Shown in pieces: positions 17,149 to 27,400 of a stretch of DNA of 64,000 nt (positions are counted from its first letter, which is position 1; each line of letters starts with the position of its first letter). This DNA comes from Marinoscillum sp. 108 (lineage in GTDB: Bacteria > Bacteroidota > Bacteroidia > Cytophagales > Cyclobacteriaceae), in assembly GCF_902506655.1 (NCBI RefSeq), contig NZ_LR734808.1, positions 3,284,501 through 3,348,500 of the forward strand, given 5' to 3'. The translations under genes were made by a program, and so were the position numbers. The notes below the pieces were generated by a model that was not told the DNA's origin, did no database searches, and worked only from the letters and a program-made list of their open reading frames with translations.

Positions 17149-17715
17149 ATGGAACCTTTCGAATATGTTGTCGTGCTTTTCTCCCTGATTCTGGGGCTGG
17201 GGATCGCTCAGTTACTCACAGGTATTGCAGATATTGTTTCCAATCTCAGGAATACGAAAACCGGCCTGGCCCATTCGGTCATGGTGTTCAACGTCTTTCT
17301 GCTGCATATTCAGGAGTGGTGGTACAGTTATCAGTATGCCAGCGATGTGAAAGTGTGGACCTTACCGCTGGTGTTATTTCTGCTCATCTATCCCATTCTG
17401 CTTTTTCTGCTGGCCAGAATGCTCTTTCCCACAGGACTTAGGGGCCATGAGACCAATCTGGAAGAGTATTACTACGACCAGTGGAAGTGGTTTTTTGGAA
17501 TCATACTCTCCATCATAGTGGTTAGCTTTTTGCAAAACATCATCGTGTCAGGATGGGCCATTACCTCGCAAATTCCACAGTACCTGATGGCATTGGCTTA
17601 TATCATTTTTCTAACACTGGACATTCATAACAAGAAGGCCCACAACATTTTTGTCATTCTTCAGGGATTGGCCTGGCTCATTTGGGCCATTGTGGATCCC
17701 TATGAGTTGAAGTAG
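17149..17715 (+). CDS. hypothetical multi-pass membrane protein
   Basis: 188 residues with five to six hydrophobic helices (about 4-24, 42-55, 62-87, 104-127, 137-152, 160-180) and short polar loops; Trp-rich in the middle (QEWWYSYQ). No family recognised. The N-terminal segment LILGLGIAQLLTGIADIV recurs in uncharacterised bacterial membrane proteins. It follows the duplicated tRNA-tail units and ends at a bidirectional terminator. Confidence 0.7.
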   Translation: MEPFEYVVVLFSLILGLGIAQLLTGIADIVSNLRNTKTGLAHSVMVFNVFLLHIQEWWYSYQYASDVKVWTLPLVLFLLIYPILLFLLARMLFPTGLRGHETNLEEYYYDQWKWFFGIILSIIVVSFLQNIIVSGWAITSQIPQYLMALAYIIFLTLDIHNKKAHNIFVILQGLAWLIWAIVDPYELK

Positions 17716-17726
17716 AGCTGAAAAAT

Positions 17727-17767
17727 TGCAAAAACATTGAGCGCCAGCAGCGCCCAATGTTTTTGCA
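17727..17767. terminator. bidirectional terminator
   Basis: 13-bp stem TGCAAAAACATTG (17727-17739) with its complement (17755-17767) around a GC-rich 15-nt loop that can itself pair. It lies between convergent genes. Confidence 0.85.
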
Positions 17768-17776
17768 GTACTGGCC

Positions 17777-18031
17777 TTAGTTAATAGCACCCATCACTCT
17801 TTTCATAAAGCCGTTCAGTGCCTCTTTCTGAGGAGTTCCATTTTTGATTTCTTTATGAACCTCCAAAGCACCATACATATTGGAGAGCAATTCCCCGATC
17901 ACATCCAGCTCCTCATCTTTTATGCCCTTGGCTTCAGACATATGCTCCAACAGTTCGATGGTCTCCACTACCCAGTCCTCATCGTTTTCATCTACAAAAT
18001 CGATGATGTGCTTAATTATTGGCAATCTCAT
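17777..18031 (-). CDS. small conserved acidic protein (DUF6952-like)
   Basis: 84-residue acidic, helical protein starting MRLPIIKHIIDFVDENDED with a conserved GELLSNMYGALEVHKEI centre and GFMKRVMGAI end. It matches my recollection of a Bacteroidota-wide small family (DUF6952) that occurs beside a thioredoxin gene. Its start overlaps the end of the thioredoxin gene by 20 bp on the same strand, so the two are translationally coupled and probably work together. Function unknown. Confidence 0.8.
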   Translation of the reverse strand: MRLPIIKHIIDFVDENDEDWVVETIELLEHMSEAKGIKDEELDVIGELLSNMYGALEVHKEIKNGTPQKEALNGFMKRVMGAIN

Positions 18032-18323
18032 TTAAAATAGTTGTTATGGTTTCTTCTTTGTTTCCTGCTGCCTGTGACACCAATGTGCCATTTTTGAAGC
18101 CGGCAAATGTCGGAAGGTTCTTCACTTCTGCCAGACTTCTTGAGGCTGGTAGTTTCTCCGCATCCACATAGACGAAGAGTACCTGCTCATGTTCTCCTGC
18201 CAGTCTTTTGAATTTTGGTTTGATCATTCGGCAGTTTCCACACCAGGTGGCCCCATACTGCACCATCACGCGTTCGTTCTCTGCCAGAATATTTTGTAAG
18301 TTGTCCTCGGTTAATTCAATCAT
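18012..18323 (-). CDS. thioredoxin-family protein with CGNC active site
   Basis: 103 residues with a complete thioredoxin fold and active site WCGNC (ATWCGNCRMIKPKF) in place of the classical WCGPC, and a cis-Pro in NLPTFAGFKNG. Cytoplasmic, with no signal peptide. The Pro to Asn change should alter redox potential or partner specificity. It is the first gene of a two-gene unit with the 84-aa acidic protein. Confidence 0.88.
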   Translation of the reverse strand: MIELTEDNLQNILAENERVMVQYGATWCGNCRMIKPKFKRLAGEHEQVLFVYVDAEKLPASRSLAEVKNLPTFAGFKNGTLVSQAAGNKEETITTILNEIANN

Positions 18324-18428
18324 GCTCTGAAAAAATGGTTAAAAATCTGAGCGCGAAGATCATTAAACTATTATTGATCAAGATTATCAGTCGATAAGTT
18401 AAGCTTATAGCAGGAATAGAAACGTGCC

Positions 18429-19448
18429 TCAGTCCCTGATGCTGCTCTCTCTGATCAAAAGCTCACTGTGGAGCACCACTGTCTCATTGAATTCCTGATC
18501 TGGGTTATCAATTTGCTGAATGAGCAACTCCGCCGCTTTTTGACCCATTTCATATCCTGGTTGTGACATGGTGGAGAGCGAAGGCTCATAAAGGGTGCCG
18601 ATGGACCAGTTGCTAAAGCCAACCACTGCCACATCCTCCGGTACTTTCAGACCGGCTGCTTTCATGTTTTTGATGGCACCTATGGCCAGCATATCAGTGG
18701 CAGCAAAGAGGCCATCGATCTCCCGGGCCTGCACCAGTTCGCGCGTGCTTTCCATGCCATCGTCGTAGTCCCCGGAGTCACAATGAATGATCCAGCTGTC
18801 TCGGGTGTTGAGCCCCGCCTCAGATAAGGCCTTATTATAGCCAGCGAGTCTGTCTCTGTTGATAAAAAGGTTAATGGGCCCTCCAACATAGGCTATTTTG
18901 GTGCATCCCTGATCTATGAGGTGTTTCACGGCTTTATAGCCTGCATCAAAGTCATCCAGCACCACTTTTGGTGCTTCTATTTCGTCACAGATGCAGTCAA
19001 AAAATACCAGCGGCAGGCCTCGGTCTACAAATTCTGAGAAATGATCAAATTCATTGGTTTCTTTCGAAATACACGCCATCAGACCATCGATCCTCCCATT
19101 GATCAGGGCTTTGGTGTCTATCACCTCGCGTTCGTATGATTCGTGAGTGGAGCAGATGATCACATTGTAGTCATTGGAGTAGGCAAAATCCTCAATGCCG
19201 CGAATCACCATGGCAAAAAACTCATGCACCAGCTGCGGAATGATAATGCCTAGTGTTTTGGTTTTATTGCTTCGCAGGCTCAGGGCAGTGAAGTTGGGAC
19301 GGTAGTGGTATTTTTTTGCCAGTTCTTTGACTGCCGCTCTGGTTGATGGTTTTACCAAAGGATTATCTGCCAATGCCCTGGAAACGGTGGAAACCGAAAT
19401 GTTCAACTCGAGGGCTATGTCCTTGATGGTAACTGATCCTTTTTTCAT
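18429..19448 (-). CDS. LacI-family transcriptional regulator of the SusCD operon
   Basis: 339 residues: LacI-type helix-turn-helix at about 7-30 (IKDIALELNISVSTVSRAL), hinge around 50-60 (TALSLRSNKTKTLGII) and a periplasmic-binding-protein-like effector domain from about 61 with VVGFSN near 280. It is divergent from susC, and an 18-bp perfect palindrome with a central CG lies midway between the two starts, as expected for an operator of this family. Likely a sugar-responsive repressor of the SusCD/FG-GAP genes and possibly of itself. LacI control of a SusCD pair is less common than HTCS, SusR or ECF/anti-sigma control. Confidence 0.9.
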   Translation of the reverse strand: MKKGSVTIKDIALELNISVSTVSRALADNPLVKPSTRAAVKELAKKYHYRPNFTALSLRSNKTKTLGIIIPQLVHEFFAMVIRGIEDFAYSNDYNVIICSTHESYEREVIDTKALINGRIDGLMACISKETNEFDHFSEFVDRGLPLVFFDCICDEIEAPKVVLDDFDAGYKAVKHLIDQGCTKIAYVGGPINLFINRDRLAGYNKALSEAGLNTRDSWIIHCDSGDYDDGMESTRELVQAREIDGLFAATDMLAIGAIKNMKAAGLKVPEDVAVVGFSNWSIGTLYEPSLSTMSQPGYEMGQKAAELLIQQIDNPDQEFNETVVLHSELLIRESSIRD

Positions 19449-19754
19449 GTTCAGGCAAGATAATGAACTATAAAATTACCCATTCTTTATCCAAAGAAAA
19501 TTTTCAAAAAGGGTTTCGGTGAGGAAAGCCTAAAAAGGCCCTTCAGGCATCTTAGAAAAGTCATATTTTATGACTTCAAAAATTATCTATCCATTGCAAA
19601 CGTTTGCAATTATTCAATTGCCAAAATCGCTCTCTTTTTATATCAAATCGTTTTTATAATTCTTTTTATTTCGTTTTCTTGGAGGTTGTAATGGTCAGAA
19701 TATCATTTCGTAAATTGACTTTTAGTTAAAAGTTTAGAAACAAATTGTAATAGT
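19449..19754. other. divergent regulatory region between lacI-type gene and susC
   Basis: About 306 bp, AT-rich, no gene. It contains the 18-bp operator palindrome (19593-19610) and an 8-bp inverted repeat AAGTCATA/TATGACTT (19558-19576). I could not find a convincing TAnnTTTG -7 element for susC. Confidence 0.6.
19593..19610. promoter_or_regulatory. LacI-type operator
   Basis: ATTGCAAACGTTTGCAAT is a perfect 18-bp palindrome with the central CG and TTGCAAACG half-site typical of LacI/PurR/CcpA-family operators. It is centred about 153 bp from both the regulator start (19448) and the susC start (19755). Confidence 0.8.
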
Positions 19755-22724
19755 ATGAAGAAGTATTTACTCTTAGGTTTATCGTTGATTCTGTCCGCCA
19801 CGCTGTGGGCGCAGGAGAGAACGGTGACAGGTACAGTAACCGATGCGGAAACAGGTGAAGCTGTTCCGGGCGCCAACGTTGTTGAAAAAGGAACAACGAA
19901 TGGTACCATTACCGACTTCAATGGTCAATACAAATTGGCTGTGGGTGATGGTGCAACACTTGTGTTTTCGTTTGTGGGCTATGCCTCGTCGGAAGCGGTA
20001 GTAGGATCTCGCGGAGTGATCGACGCGGCCCTTGATCTGGATGTACAATCATTATCAGAAGTGGTAGTGGTAGGGTACGGTACCCAGGACAAAAAAGAGA
20101 TCACCAGTTCAGTAGCCAGTATCAGCTCTGAGGATTTCAACCGTGGTACGGTGAATGATCCAGTACAGTTGCTACAAGGTAAAGTGGCTGGCTTGAACAT
20201 CACTAAGCCGGGTGGTGATCCCAATGGTGGATATAACATCCGACTGAGAGGAATCTCTACCGTGGGAGCAAATGCATCCCCGCTGGTAGTCATTGATGGG
20301 GTAATCGGAGGATCACTTTCTACAGTAGACCCGAATGATATTGCATCCATTGATATCCTGAAAGATGGATCGGCTGCTGCCATCTACGGTACTCGTGGAT
20401 CCAGTGGAGTAATCCTCGTGACCACTAAGACCGGATCAAAAGGTAAAATGCAGGTGGACTATAACGGCTCCTACGCTGTGGAGTCTATTTATAACACCAT
20501 CGACTTCATGACCGCCGATGAGTACAGAGAGGTACCAGGGGCTCAAGATTTCGGTTCTGATACAGACTGGATGGATGAGGTGACTCAACTAGGTCAGGCT
20601 CAGGTGCACAACTTGTCACTGTCAGGTGGTACCGGCCAGACCAGCTACCGTATTTCTATGAACTATAGAGATACTGAAGGTATTGGTATTGGTACAGGCT
20701 TTAGCCAGTTGAATGGTCGTGTGAACATTACTCAGCGTGCTTTAAATGACCGTGCGAAAATAACTGTGGGTATATCAAGTACCACCAAAGAGTCTGACTA
20801 TGGTTTTGCTGAAGCTTTTAGATATGCTGTAGTGGCTAACCCTACAATGCCTGTAAATATCGCTGCATCTGGTGGTGGTCTGACTGAGCAAGGTGGTTAT
20901 GCACAGAGAGATATTTTTGATTTCTTCAACCCGGTGGGCATCGCAGAGCAGAATGTTAATGAAGGTGTGGATCATCGTTTGCTCGCAAGTGTGAAAGCTG
21001 AGTATGACTTCAGTGATCTGGTAAATGGCTTGAGTGCTTCTGTGTTCTACTCCAGACAGGAGGAGAATGACCTAAGAGGTGAGTACTACTCTAAGAATTC
21101 TAAATTCAGAGGAGCAGGTAGAAATGGCTTGGCCCGTAAGTCTAATGAAAGAAGGACCAACCAGTTGATCGAATCTACGGTAAACTACAACAAAGATGTA
21201 AGTGACCTTAATATTTCCCTTTTGGGTGGTTATTCATACCAGGAATTCTTCACTGAGGGATCTGGTATGGAAGGCGGTGATTTCCTTACTGATGCGTTTG
21301 GATATAACAATATGGGTGCTGCTCTTGATTTTGCTAACGGACTTGGTAATCTATGGAGCTATGCCAATTCTTATAAATTGATTGGCTTTTTCGGCAGATT
21401 GAATCTGAACTACGATAACACATATTTCCTTTCTGCAAGTGCGAGATATGAAGGATCTTCAAGATTTGGTATCAACAACAGATGGGGTATTTTCCCAGCC
21501 GTGAGTGCCGGTGTGAACATCACCAACCTCGTGGAAATCCCTACAGTGAACAGCTTGAAATTGAGAGGTTCGTTTGGTAGAACAGGAAACATCCCTGGTC
21601 AGTCTTACCTATCACTTCAGAGATATGGTCCTCAAGGAAACTTCTTTTATAACGGGGAATACGTGCCAAGTTTTGGTCCTGTAAGTAATCCAAATCCGGA
21701 TCTTTCCTGGGAGACTAAAGATGAGATCGACGTAGGGATTGACTTTACCCTTTTGGATAATAAATTGAGTGGTACAGTTGACTGGTACACAAGAACCACT
21801 ACTGATATGATTCTTTCTGTAAATGTGCCTGTGCCACCAAACTTGTTTGGACAGACTTGGGTGAACATTGGAGAATTTGCGAATTCCGGACTTGAGGTAG
21901 CACTTAACTACCAAGCTATAGTGACCAATGATTTCACTTGGTCTACTGGGGTGAACTTCTCTACATTCAAAACGGAAGTAGTGAGTTTGACTTCTGGGGA
22001 TTTGTCCTTTGGAGAAGGTGGAGTACTCTACAGAGCCAACATGGGAGCGCCTGGTCAGAATGACACAGAATTGGTAAGAGTTAAAGAAGGTGAAGAATTA
22101 GGTCAACTTTGGGGACCTGTTCAGATTGGTGTAGACGAAGATGGCACACCTAGGTTTGCTGATTTGAGTGGTGACGGTTCTTATTGTAACTGTGATGACG
22201 ACAGAACGGTAATTGGATCTGGACTTCCAGATGCCACTTTCGGTTTCAACAACTCGTTTACCTATAAGAGCTTTGATCTTAATATTTTCATTAGAGGAGC
22301 TGTGGGTCATGACCTGCTGAATAGCTACCGAGGTTTCTATGAGAACAATGAGTCTACTACGGTCGGTAATTACAATGTGGTGAAGACTAAGTATTACGAT
22401 TCAAATGTTAAGAAGGCTTCTGTGAACAGTGTTCATGTAGAGAGTGCTGATTACGTGAAAATCGATAACGCTACCATTGGTTATAATTTCCCACTACAGA
22501 GTGGCAGTGCAGTACGTAAATTGAGATTGTTTGCGTCAGTTCAAAACCCATTTGTTTTGACCAACTACACTGGTGTGGACCCAGAAGTAAGGTATGAAGA
22601 CAGGATAGACAGTGACAATGGTGGACGTCCTGGTGATGCTGATACACTATCACCTGGTATCGAGAGAAGGTCAACTTACTTTACCACCAGAACCTTCACG
22701 TTGGGTTTAAACCTGGGCTTCTAA
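19755..22724 (+). CDS. SusC/RagA-type TonB-linked outer-membrane transporter
   Basis: 989-residue TonB-dependent porin for uptake of large ligands, paired with the SusD lipoprotein. Signal peptide about 1-20 (ATLWAQ), a carboxypeptidase-regulatory-like beta domain (about 22-105, VTGTVTDAETGEAVPGANV), plug domain (about 120-225, LLQGKVAGLNI, then IDILKDGSAAAIYGTRG and VILVTTKTG), and a beta barrel ending in a C-terminal Phe (LGLNLGF). An unusual YCNCDDD insertion sits in the usually DLSGDG-DDRTVIGS loop near 810. SusD follows after 19 bp. Ligand unknown. Confidence 0.95.
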   Translation: MKKYLLLGLSLILSATLWAQERTVTGTVTDAETGEAVPGANVVEKGTTNGTITDFNGQYKLAVGDGATLVFSFVGYASSEAVVGSRGVIDAALDLDVQSLSEVVVVGYGTQDKKEITSSVASISSEDFNRGTVNDPVQLLQGKVAGLNITKPGGDPNGGYNIRLRGISTVGANASPLVVIDGVIGGSLSTVDPNDIASIDILKDGSAAAIYGTRGSSGVILVTTKTGSKGKMQVDYNGSYAVESIYNTIDFMTADEYREVPGAQDFGSDTDWMDEVTQLGQAQVHNLSLSGGTGQTSYRISMNYRDTEGIGIGTGFSQLNGRVNITQRALNDRAKITVGISSTTKESDYGFAEAFRYAVVANPTMPVNIAASGGGLTEQGGYAQRDIFDFFNPVGIAEQNVNEGVDHRLLASVKAEYDFSDLVNGLSASVFYSRQEENDLRGEYYSKNSKFRGAGRNGLARKSNERRTNQLIESTVNYNKDVSDLNISLLGGYSYQEFFTEGSGMEGGDFLTDAFGYNNMGAALDFANGLGNLWSYANSYKLIGFFGRLNLNYDNTYFLSASARYEGSSRFGINNRWGIFPAVSAGVNITNLVEIPTVNSLKLRGSFGRTGNIPGQSYLSLQRYGPQGNFFYNGEYVPSFGPVSNPNPDLSWETKDEIDVGIDFTLLDNKLSGTVDWYTRTTTDMILSVNVPVPPNLFGQTWVNIGEFANSGLEVALNYQAIVTNDFTWSTGVNFSTFKTEVVSLTSGDLSFGEGGVLYRANMGAPGQNDTELVRVKEGEELGQLWGPVQIGVDEDGTPRFADLSGDGSYCNCDDDRTVIGSGLPDATFGFNNSFTYKSFDLNIFIRGAVGHDLLNSYRGFYENNESTTVGNYNVVKTKYYDSNVKKASVNSVHVESADYVKIDNATIGYNFPLQSGSAVRKLRLFASVQNPFVLTNYTGVDPEVRYEDRIDSDNGGRPGDADTLSPGIERRSTYFTTRTFTLGLNLGF

Positions 22725-22743
22725 AAACTTAAAATTTTAAGAC

Positions 22744-24324
22744 ATGAATAAATTAATGAAAAGAGTTTCTTTAATGGTTCTTGGCCTGGTGTTTTTTGCA
22801 CCGGCATGTACGGACCTGGAAGAAGAGCTGTATAGCGACGTAACCGCCGATAACTTCTTCACATCTGATGAGGAGTTTGTCGCAGCTCTTGGACAAGCAT
22901 ATTCTTCCCTGCTTGGAATTGGTAACCACTCAAACCTTTGGTCAATCAATGAAATCGCTTCTGATGAGTTGGTAATTACCACCAAAGGTGGTGACTGGTA
23001 TGATGGTGGTATTTTGTTGCAGTTGCATCAACATGAATACACTGCTGACAATGGATTCTTCAATAACACCTGGGGATTCTGTTACTCAGGGGTGAATACC
23101 TGTAACCGTTTGATCTATCAGTTTGAGCAATTAGGAACTGAAGAAGCAGATGCTTTCATCGCAGAGTTGAGAGCGGTGCGTGCCCTTTGGTACTACTGGT
23201 TATTGGATGCATTCGGAAATGTACCTTTGGTGACTGACTTTACAGACACTGAAACGGCTGGTAATTCTACCCGTCAGCAGGTATTTAACTTCGTAGAGTC
23301 AGAATTGAATGAAATCATTCCATTGCTGAGCGAAGCGAAAGATGCTTCTACTTATGGTAGAATCAACAAGTGGGGAGCTTTGGCCATTCGTGCCAAACTT
23401 TACTTGAATGCAGAAGTGTATACTGGTACTGCCCGATGGGCTGATGCCGAAGCTGATGCTGACGCGATCATCAATTCAGGACTTTACTCACTGGAGAGCA
23501 ACTATGCTGCGAATTTCCAGACAGACAACGCTGGTTCTCAGGAAAACATCTTTGTAGTGCCTTACGATCAGGTATTTGCACAAGGATTCAACTGGCATCA
23601 GATGACTCTGCATTACGGAAGTCAAAACACATTTAACCTTCAGGATCAGCCATGGAATGGATATGCGACTGTAGAGGAGTTTTATAACTCCTACGTAGAT
23701 CCTGCGAAAAACCCTGGCCCTCAGGGGGATGTTTATAAAGGTCTGGCTCAGGCAACAAGTATCGGAACTGTGGATTCAAGGCTATCCAACTTCATCGTTG
23801 GGCCTCAGTTTAATCCAGATGGAAGCAGAACCGAAGATGCTGGTGTAGAACCAACTGATCCGGATGGAGCACCACTTACCTTTACACCTCAGCACAACTC
23901 TATTTATCCTGATGGATTGCGTCAGGCTGGAGCCAGAATTGGTAAATATGAGATTGCTCAGGGAGCTACACCTAACCTGAGTAATGACTTTGTGATCTTC
24001 CGTTTAGGAAACATTCTCCTGACCAAAGCAGAAGCTGATTTCCGTCAGGGAAACACTGCAGATGCATTGGCTATGGTCAATCAGATCAGAACCAGAGCAG
24101 GGGTAACCCCTTTCTCATCTCTGGATGCTACCAACCTACTTGCTGAGTGGGGTCGTGAGATGTATGCAGAGATGACCAGACGTCAGGATCTGATCAGATT
24201 TGGCAAGTATGATGATCCATGGTGGGAAAAAGGAACTTCTGACAGCCACTATGCTATATTCCCTATTCCTCAGGTTCAGCTGGATGCCAACAACAAGTTG
24301 AAGCAGAACGAAGGATATAATTAA
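22744..24324 (+). CDS. SusD/RagB-type surface nutrient-binding lipoprotein
   Basis: 526-residue outer-membrane lipoprotein that caps the SusC transporter and binds its ligand. Lipobox cysteine at 22 (FFAPAC), followed by TDLEEELYSD, an acidic stretch like the Bacteroidota surface-export signal. The helical TPR-like SusD core is visible (FIAELRAVRALWYYWLLDAFGNVPLV; WGALAIRAKLYLNAEVYTG) as is the C-terminal domain with REMYAEMTRRQDLIRFGKY. It is co-transcribed with susC and ends at a strong terminator. Confidence 0.95.
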   Translation: MNKLMKRVSLMVLGLVFFAPACTDLEEELYSDVTADNFFTSDEEFVAALGQAYSSLLGIGNHSNLWSINEIASDELVITTKGGDWYDGGILLQLHQHEYTADNGFFNNTWGFCYSGVNTCNRLIYQFEQLGTEEADAFIAELRAVRALWYYWLLDAFGNVPLVTDFTDTETAGNSTRQQVFNFVESELNEIIPLLSEAKDASTYGRINKWGALAIRAKLYLNAEVYTGTARWADAEADADAIINSGLYSLESNYAANFQTDNAGSQENIFVVPYDQVFAQGFNWHQMTLHYGSQNTFNLQDQPWNGYATVEEFYNSYVDPAKNPGPQGDVYKGLAQATSIGTVDSRLSNFIVGPQFNPDGSRTEDAGVEPTDPDGAPLTFTPQHNSIYPDGLRQAGARIGKYEIAQGATPNLSNDFVIFRLGNILLTKAEADFRQGNTADALAMVNQIRTRAGVTPFSSLDATNLLAEWGREMYAEMTRRQDLIRFGKYDDPWWEKGTSDSHYAIFPIPQVQLDANNKLKQNEGYN

Positions 24325-24343
24325 TAAGAATAATTTCTGAAAG

Positions 24344-24379
24344 AAAAGGCAAGCGGCTTCTGTTGCTTGCCTTTTTTTT
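24344..24379 (+). terminator. terminator after susD
   Basis: 11-bp stem AAAAGGCAAGC (24344-24354) with GCTTGCCTTTT (24365-24375) followed by further T residues to 24379. It lies 19 bp after susD and 30 bp before the first FG-GAP gene, so the downstream genes may depend on read-through or a separate promoter. Confidence 0.88.
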
Positions 24380-24408
24380 AGTTTTGGAGGAGCGAATCCA
24401 TCCTCATT

Positions 24409-27400
24409 ATGTACATGAGACAACCAGCGATCATTTTTTTTCTTATTTGTCTGGCATTTTCCTGTGTCCCCTCCGAGGAGGAGCCTTCGGACAAACGCTT
24501 CCGACTGTTGAAGTCTACAGGCATTGATTTCCAAAATACACTGGATTACACAGAAGATGTCAACCCATATACCTTCAAAAATTTTTACAATGGCGGAGGT
24601 GTTGGAGTGGGTGACATTAACAATGATGGTTTCCCGGATGTGTTTTTCTGCGGAAACATGGTTTCGAATAGACTATACCTTAACAAAGGGACTTCATCAG
24701 AAGTGGGTATAGCGTTTGAAGATATTACCGAGTCCGCCGGTCTTCTATCGGAGAATGTTTGGAGCACAGGAGTCACCTTTGTGGACATCAACTACGACGG
24801 GTGGATGGATATTTATGTCTGCAAATCTGGCCCCCCCGGTGGTCCAAACAGAAGAAATTCTCTCTATATCAATAATAGAGACCTTACGTTTCGGGAGGAA
24901 GCTGAAAAATATGGGTTGGATAATCTGGGGCTTTCCACACACGCATCATTTTTTGATTATGATCGGGATGGTGATCTGGATTGCTACTTGCTCAATAATT
25001 CAATTCGCTCTGTGGGAGGCTATGATTTGATCAAAGATCAGCGGGAGATTCCCGATTCTCTGGGTGGAAATATGTTGCTTAGAAATGATGACAACAGGTT
25101 TGTGGATGTGTCCGCACAAGCCGGCATTTATAGCAGCAGCATTGGTTTTGGGCTGGGTGTGACCATTAGTGATATAGATATGGATGGTTGGCTGGATATC
25201 TACGTGTCCAACGATTTTTTTGAGCGTGACTATTTGTATATCAATCAACAGAATGGAACGTTCGCAGAGTCCCTGACCTCTTACATGACCGAAATATCCA
25301 TGGGCTCCATGGGTGCTGATATTGCCGACCTGAATAATGATGGTTACAATGAAGTGTTTGTCACCGAGATGCTGCCTGAGCGACATGATCGGGTCATGTC
25401 AAAAGCTTCTTTTGAGGGGTGGGACAAGTATCAACTACAAGTGCAGCAAGGCTACTATCACCAATTTGGAAGAAATGCCCTTCAGCTCAATAACCGAAAC
25501 GGTACCTTCAGTGAAGTGTCCAGGCTGGCCGGTGTGGAAGCGACCGATTGGAGCTGGGGAGCCTTGATTTTCGATATGAACAACGACGGCCACAGTGATC
25601 TTTTTGTAGCCAATGGAATTTATAAGGACCTGCTTGATCAGGATTACATCAATTTCATGGCAAATCCTGACGCCATCAGAAAGATGCTTCAGGACGACGG
25701 GAATGCCATCAAAAAATTGATTGATATGATCCCGTCCGAACCGTTGGCCAACTATGCCTATGAGAATCAGGGGAATCTCGAATTCAAAAATGCAGCCAGT
25801 GATTGGGGGCTGGATCAGTTGACATTTTCCAATGGATCTGCATATGCTGACCTTGATAATGACGGGGATTTGGATCTTTTGCTGAATAATGTGAACATGC
25901 CGGCCTTTGTCTATGAAAACCGTACAAATGGTCAGGGGAACAATTTTATCTCCATCAAACTGCAGGGAAAGGGTAGAAATCCGAATGCCATTGGCAGTAA
26001 AGTATGGGTGTATGGAGGTGGTAGAGGTTGGTCCAGAGAGCTTACCCCGATGCGTGGATTTCAGTCGTCGGTAGATCAACGGCTCCATTTCGGATTGGGT
26101 ACACTTGATCGGATAGACAGTGTGGTGATTCAGTGGCCCGATGGTCGGGAGAGTAGAAAATTGGAAGTGGATGTGAATCGATTGGTTGAGATTTCTTACG
26201 CCAGCCTTACTGACACTCGGGTACCTGGACTTAACGAACGTAAAGGCACTTTTCAAGCCGTTGATCCATCTGTTGTGCCTTATTTACATACTGAGAACAC
26301 GTATGTTGATTTCGATCGGGACCGTTTACTGTTTGATATGGCTTCCAATGAAGGGCCATGTGCCTGCAAGGGAGATGTGAATGGGGATGGGCTGGAGGAT
26401 GTTTATTTGGGCGGTGCCAGGGGGCAGGCCGGCAGGATTTATTTTCAGCAGCGAAACGGTACCTTCATTGAGGGGCAGAGGTTTGATGCCGAAGCAGGGT
26501 CGGAGGATACAGATTGCGCTTTTTCTGATTTTGAGCGGGATGGAGACCTTGATCTGATTGTGGCAAGTGGAGGAAGTGAATTTACAGGTCTGAGTCTCGA
26601 ACTGAGGGATAGAATCTATACCAATATTGGAGGGAAATTTCAATTGATGCCAGAGGCATTGCCCGGTACAGAGTTACGCAGTACGGGTACAGTAGCGGTG
26701 AGTGATTTTGATGGTGACGGCTACCCGGATTTGTTTCTCGGAGATCGACTAAAGCCTCAGTACTTTGGGTTGCCGGTTTCGGGTCACCTTTTTCAGAATA
26801 AGGGAGATGGGACCTTCCATGAAGTCACGGAGGAAATAGCACCACTCAAGGAGATCGGTATGATTACAGCCGCTCAATGGGCTGATATTGATGGAGACGG
26901 TGATGAGGATCTACTCCTGGCAGGAGAATGGATGCCGCTGAAAGTATTTATCAATCAGGATGGAAGCTTCACAGAGTCCCTGGAGGCGGGGTTTTCAAAC
27001 TCCTCTGGCATGTACCATACGCTGCAAGTGGCCGATGTGGACGGTGATGGTGATGTAGATGTGCTGGCAGGGAATAACGGCACCAACTCGCGGTTTCGGG
27101 CGACTATTGATGCTCCGATGAGGATTTATGTTGGTGATTTTGATAGAAATGGGAGCATAGAGCACATCACCGCTTACTATCGTGATGGGGCCTATTTCCC
27201 AATGATCCAATTGAAAGATCTGATCAAGCAACTCCCGGGCATGAAAAAGAAATTTCTGAGGTATGAAGCATACAAGGAAGCGAATATGACAGACGTTTTT
27301 ACCCCGGAGCAGCTGGAGGGGGCGGTGACTTATGAAATAGTAGATTTAGAAACGTCTTTATATCTCAATGACGGCTCGGGTATTTTCACCAAAGCAGCAT

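Noticed and set aside
19755-24324. Classical polysaccharide utilisation locus with CAZymes
   Set aside because: SusCD is present but no glycoside hydrolase, lyase or carbohydrate esterase is encoded in the window, so a full PUL is not claimed.
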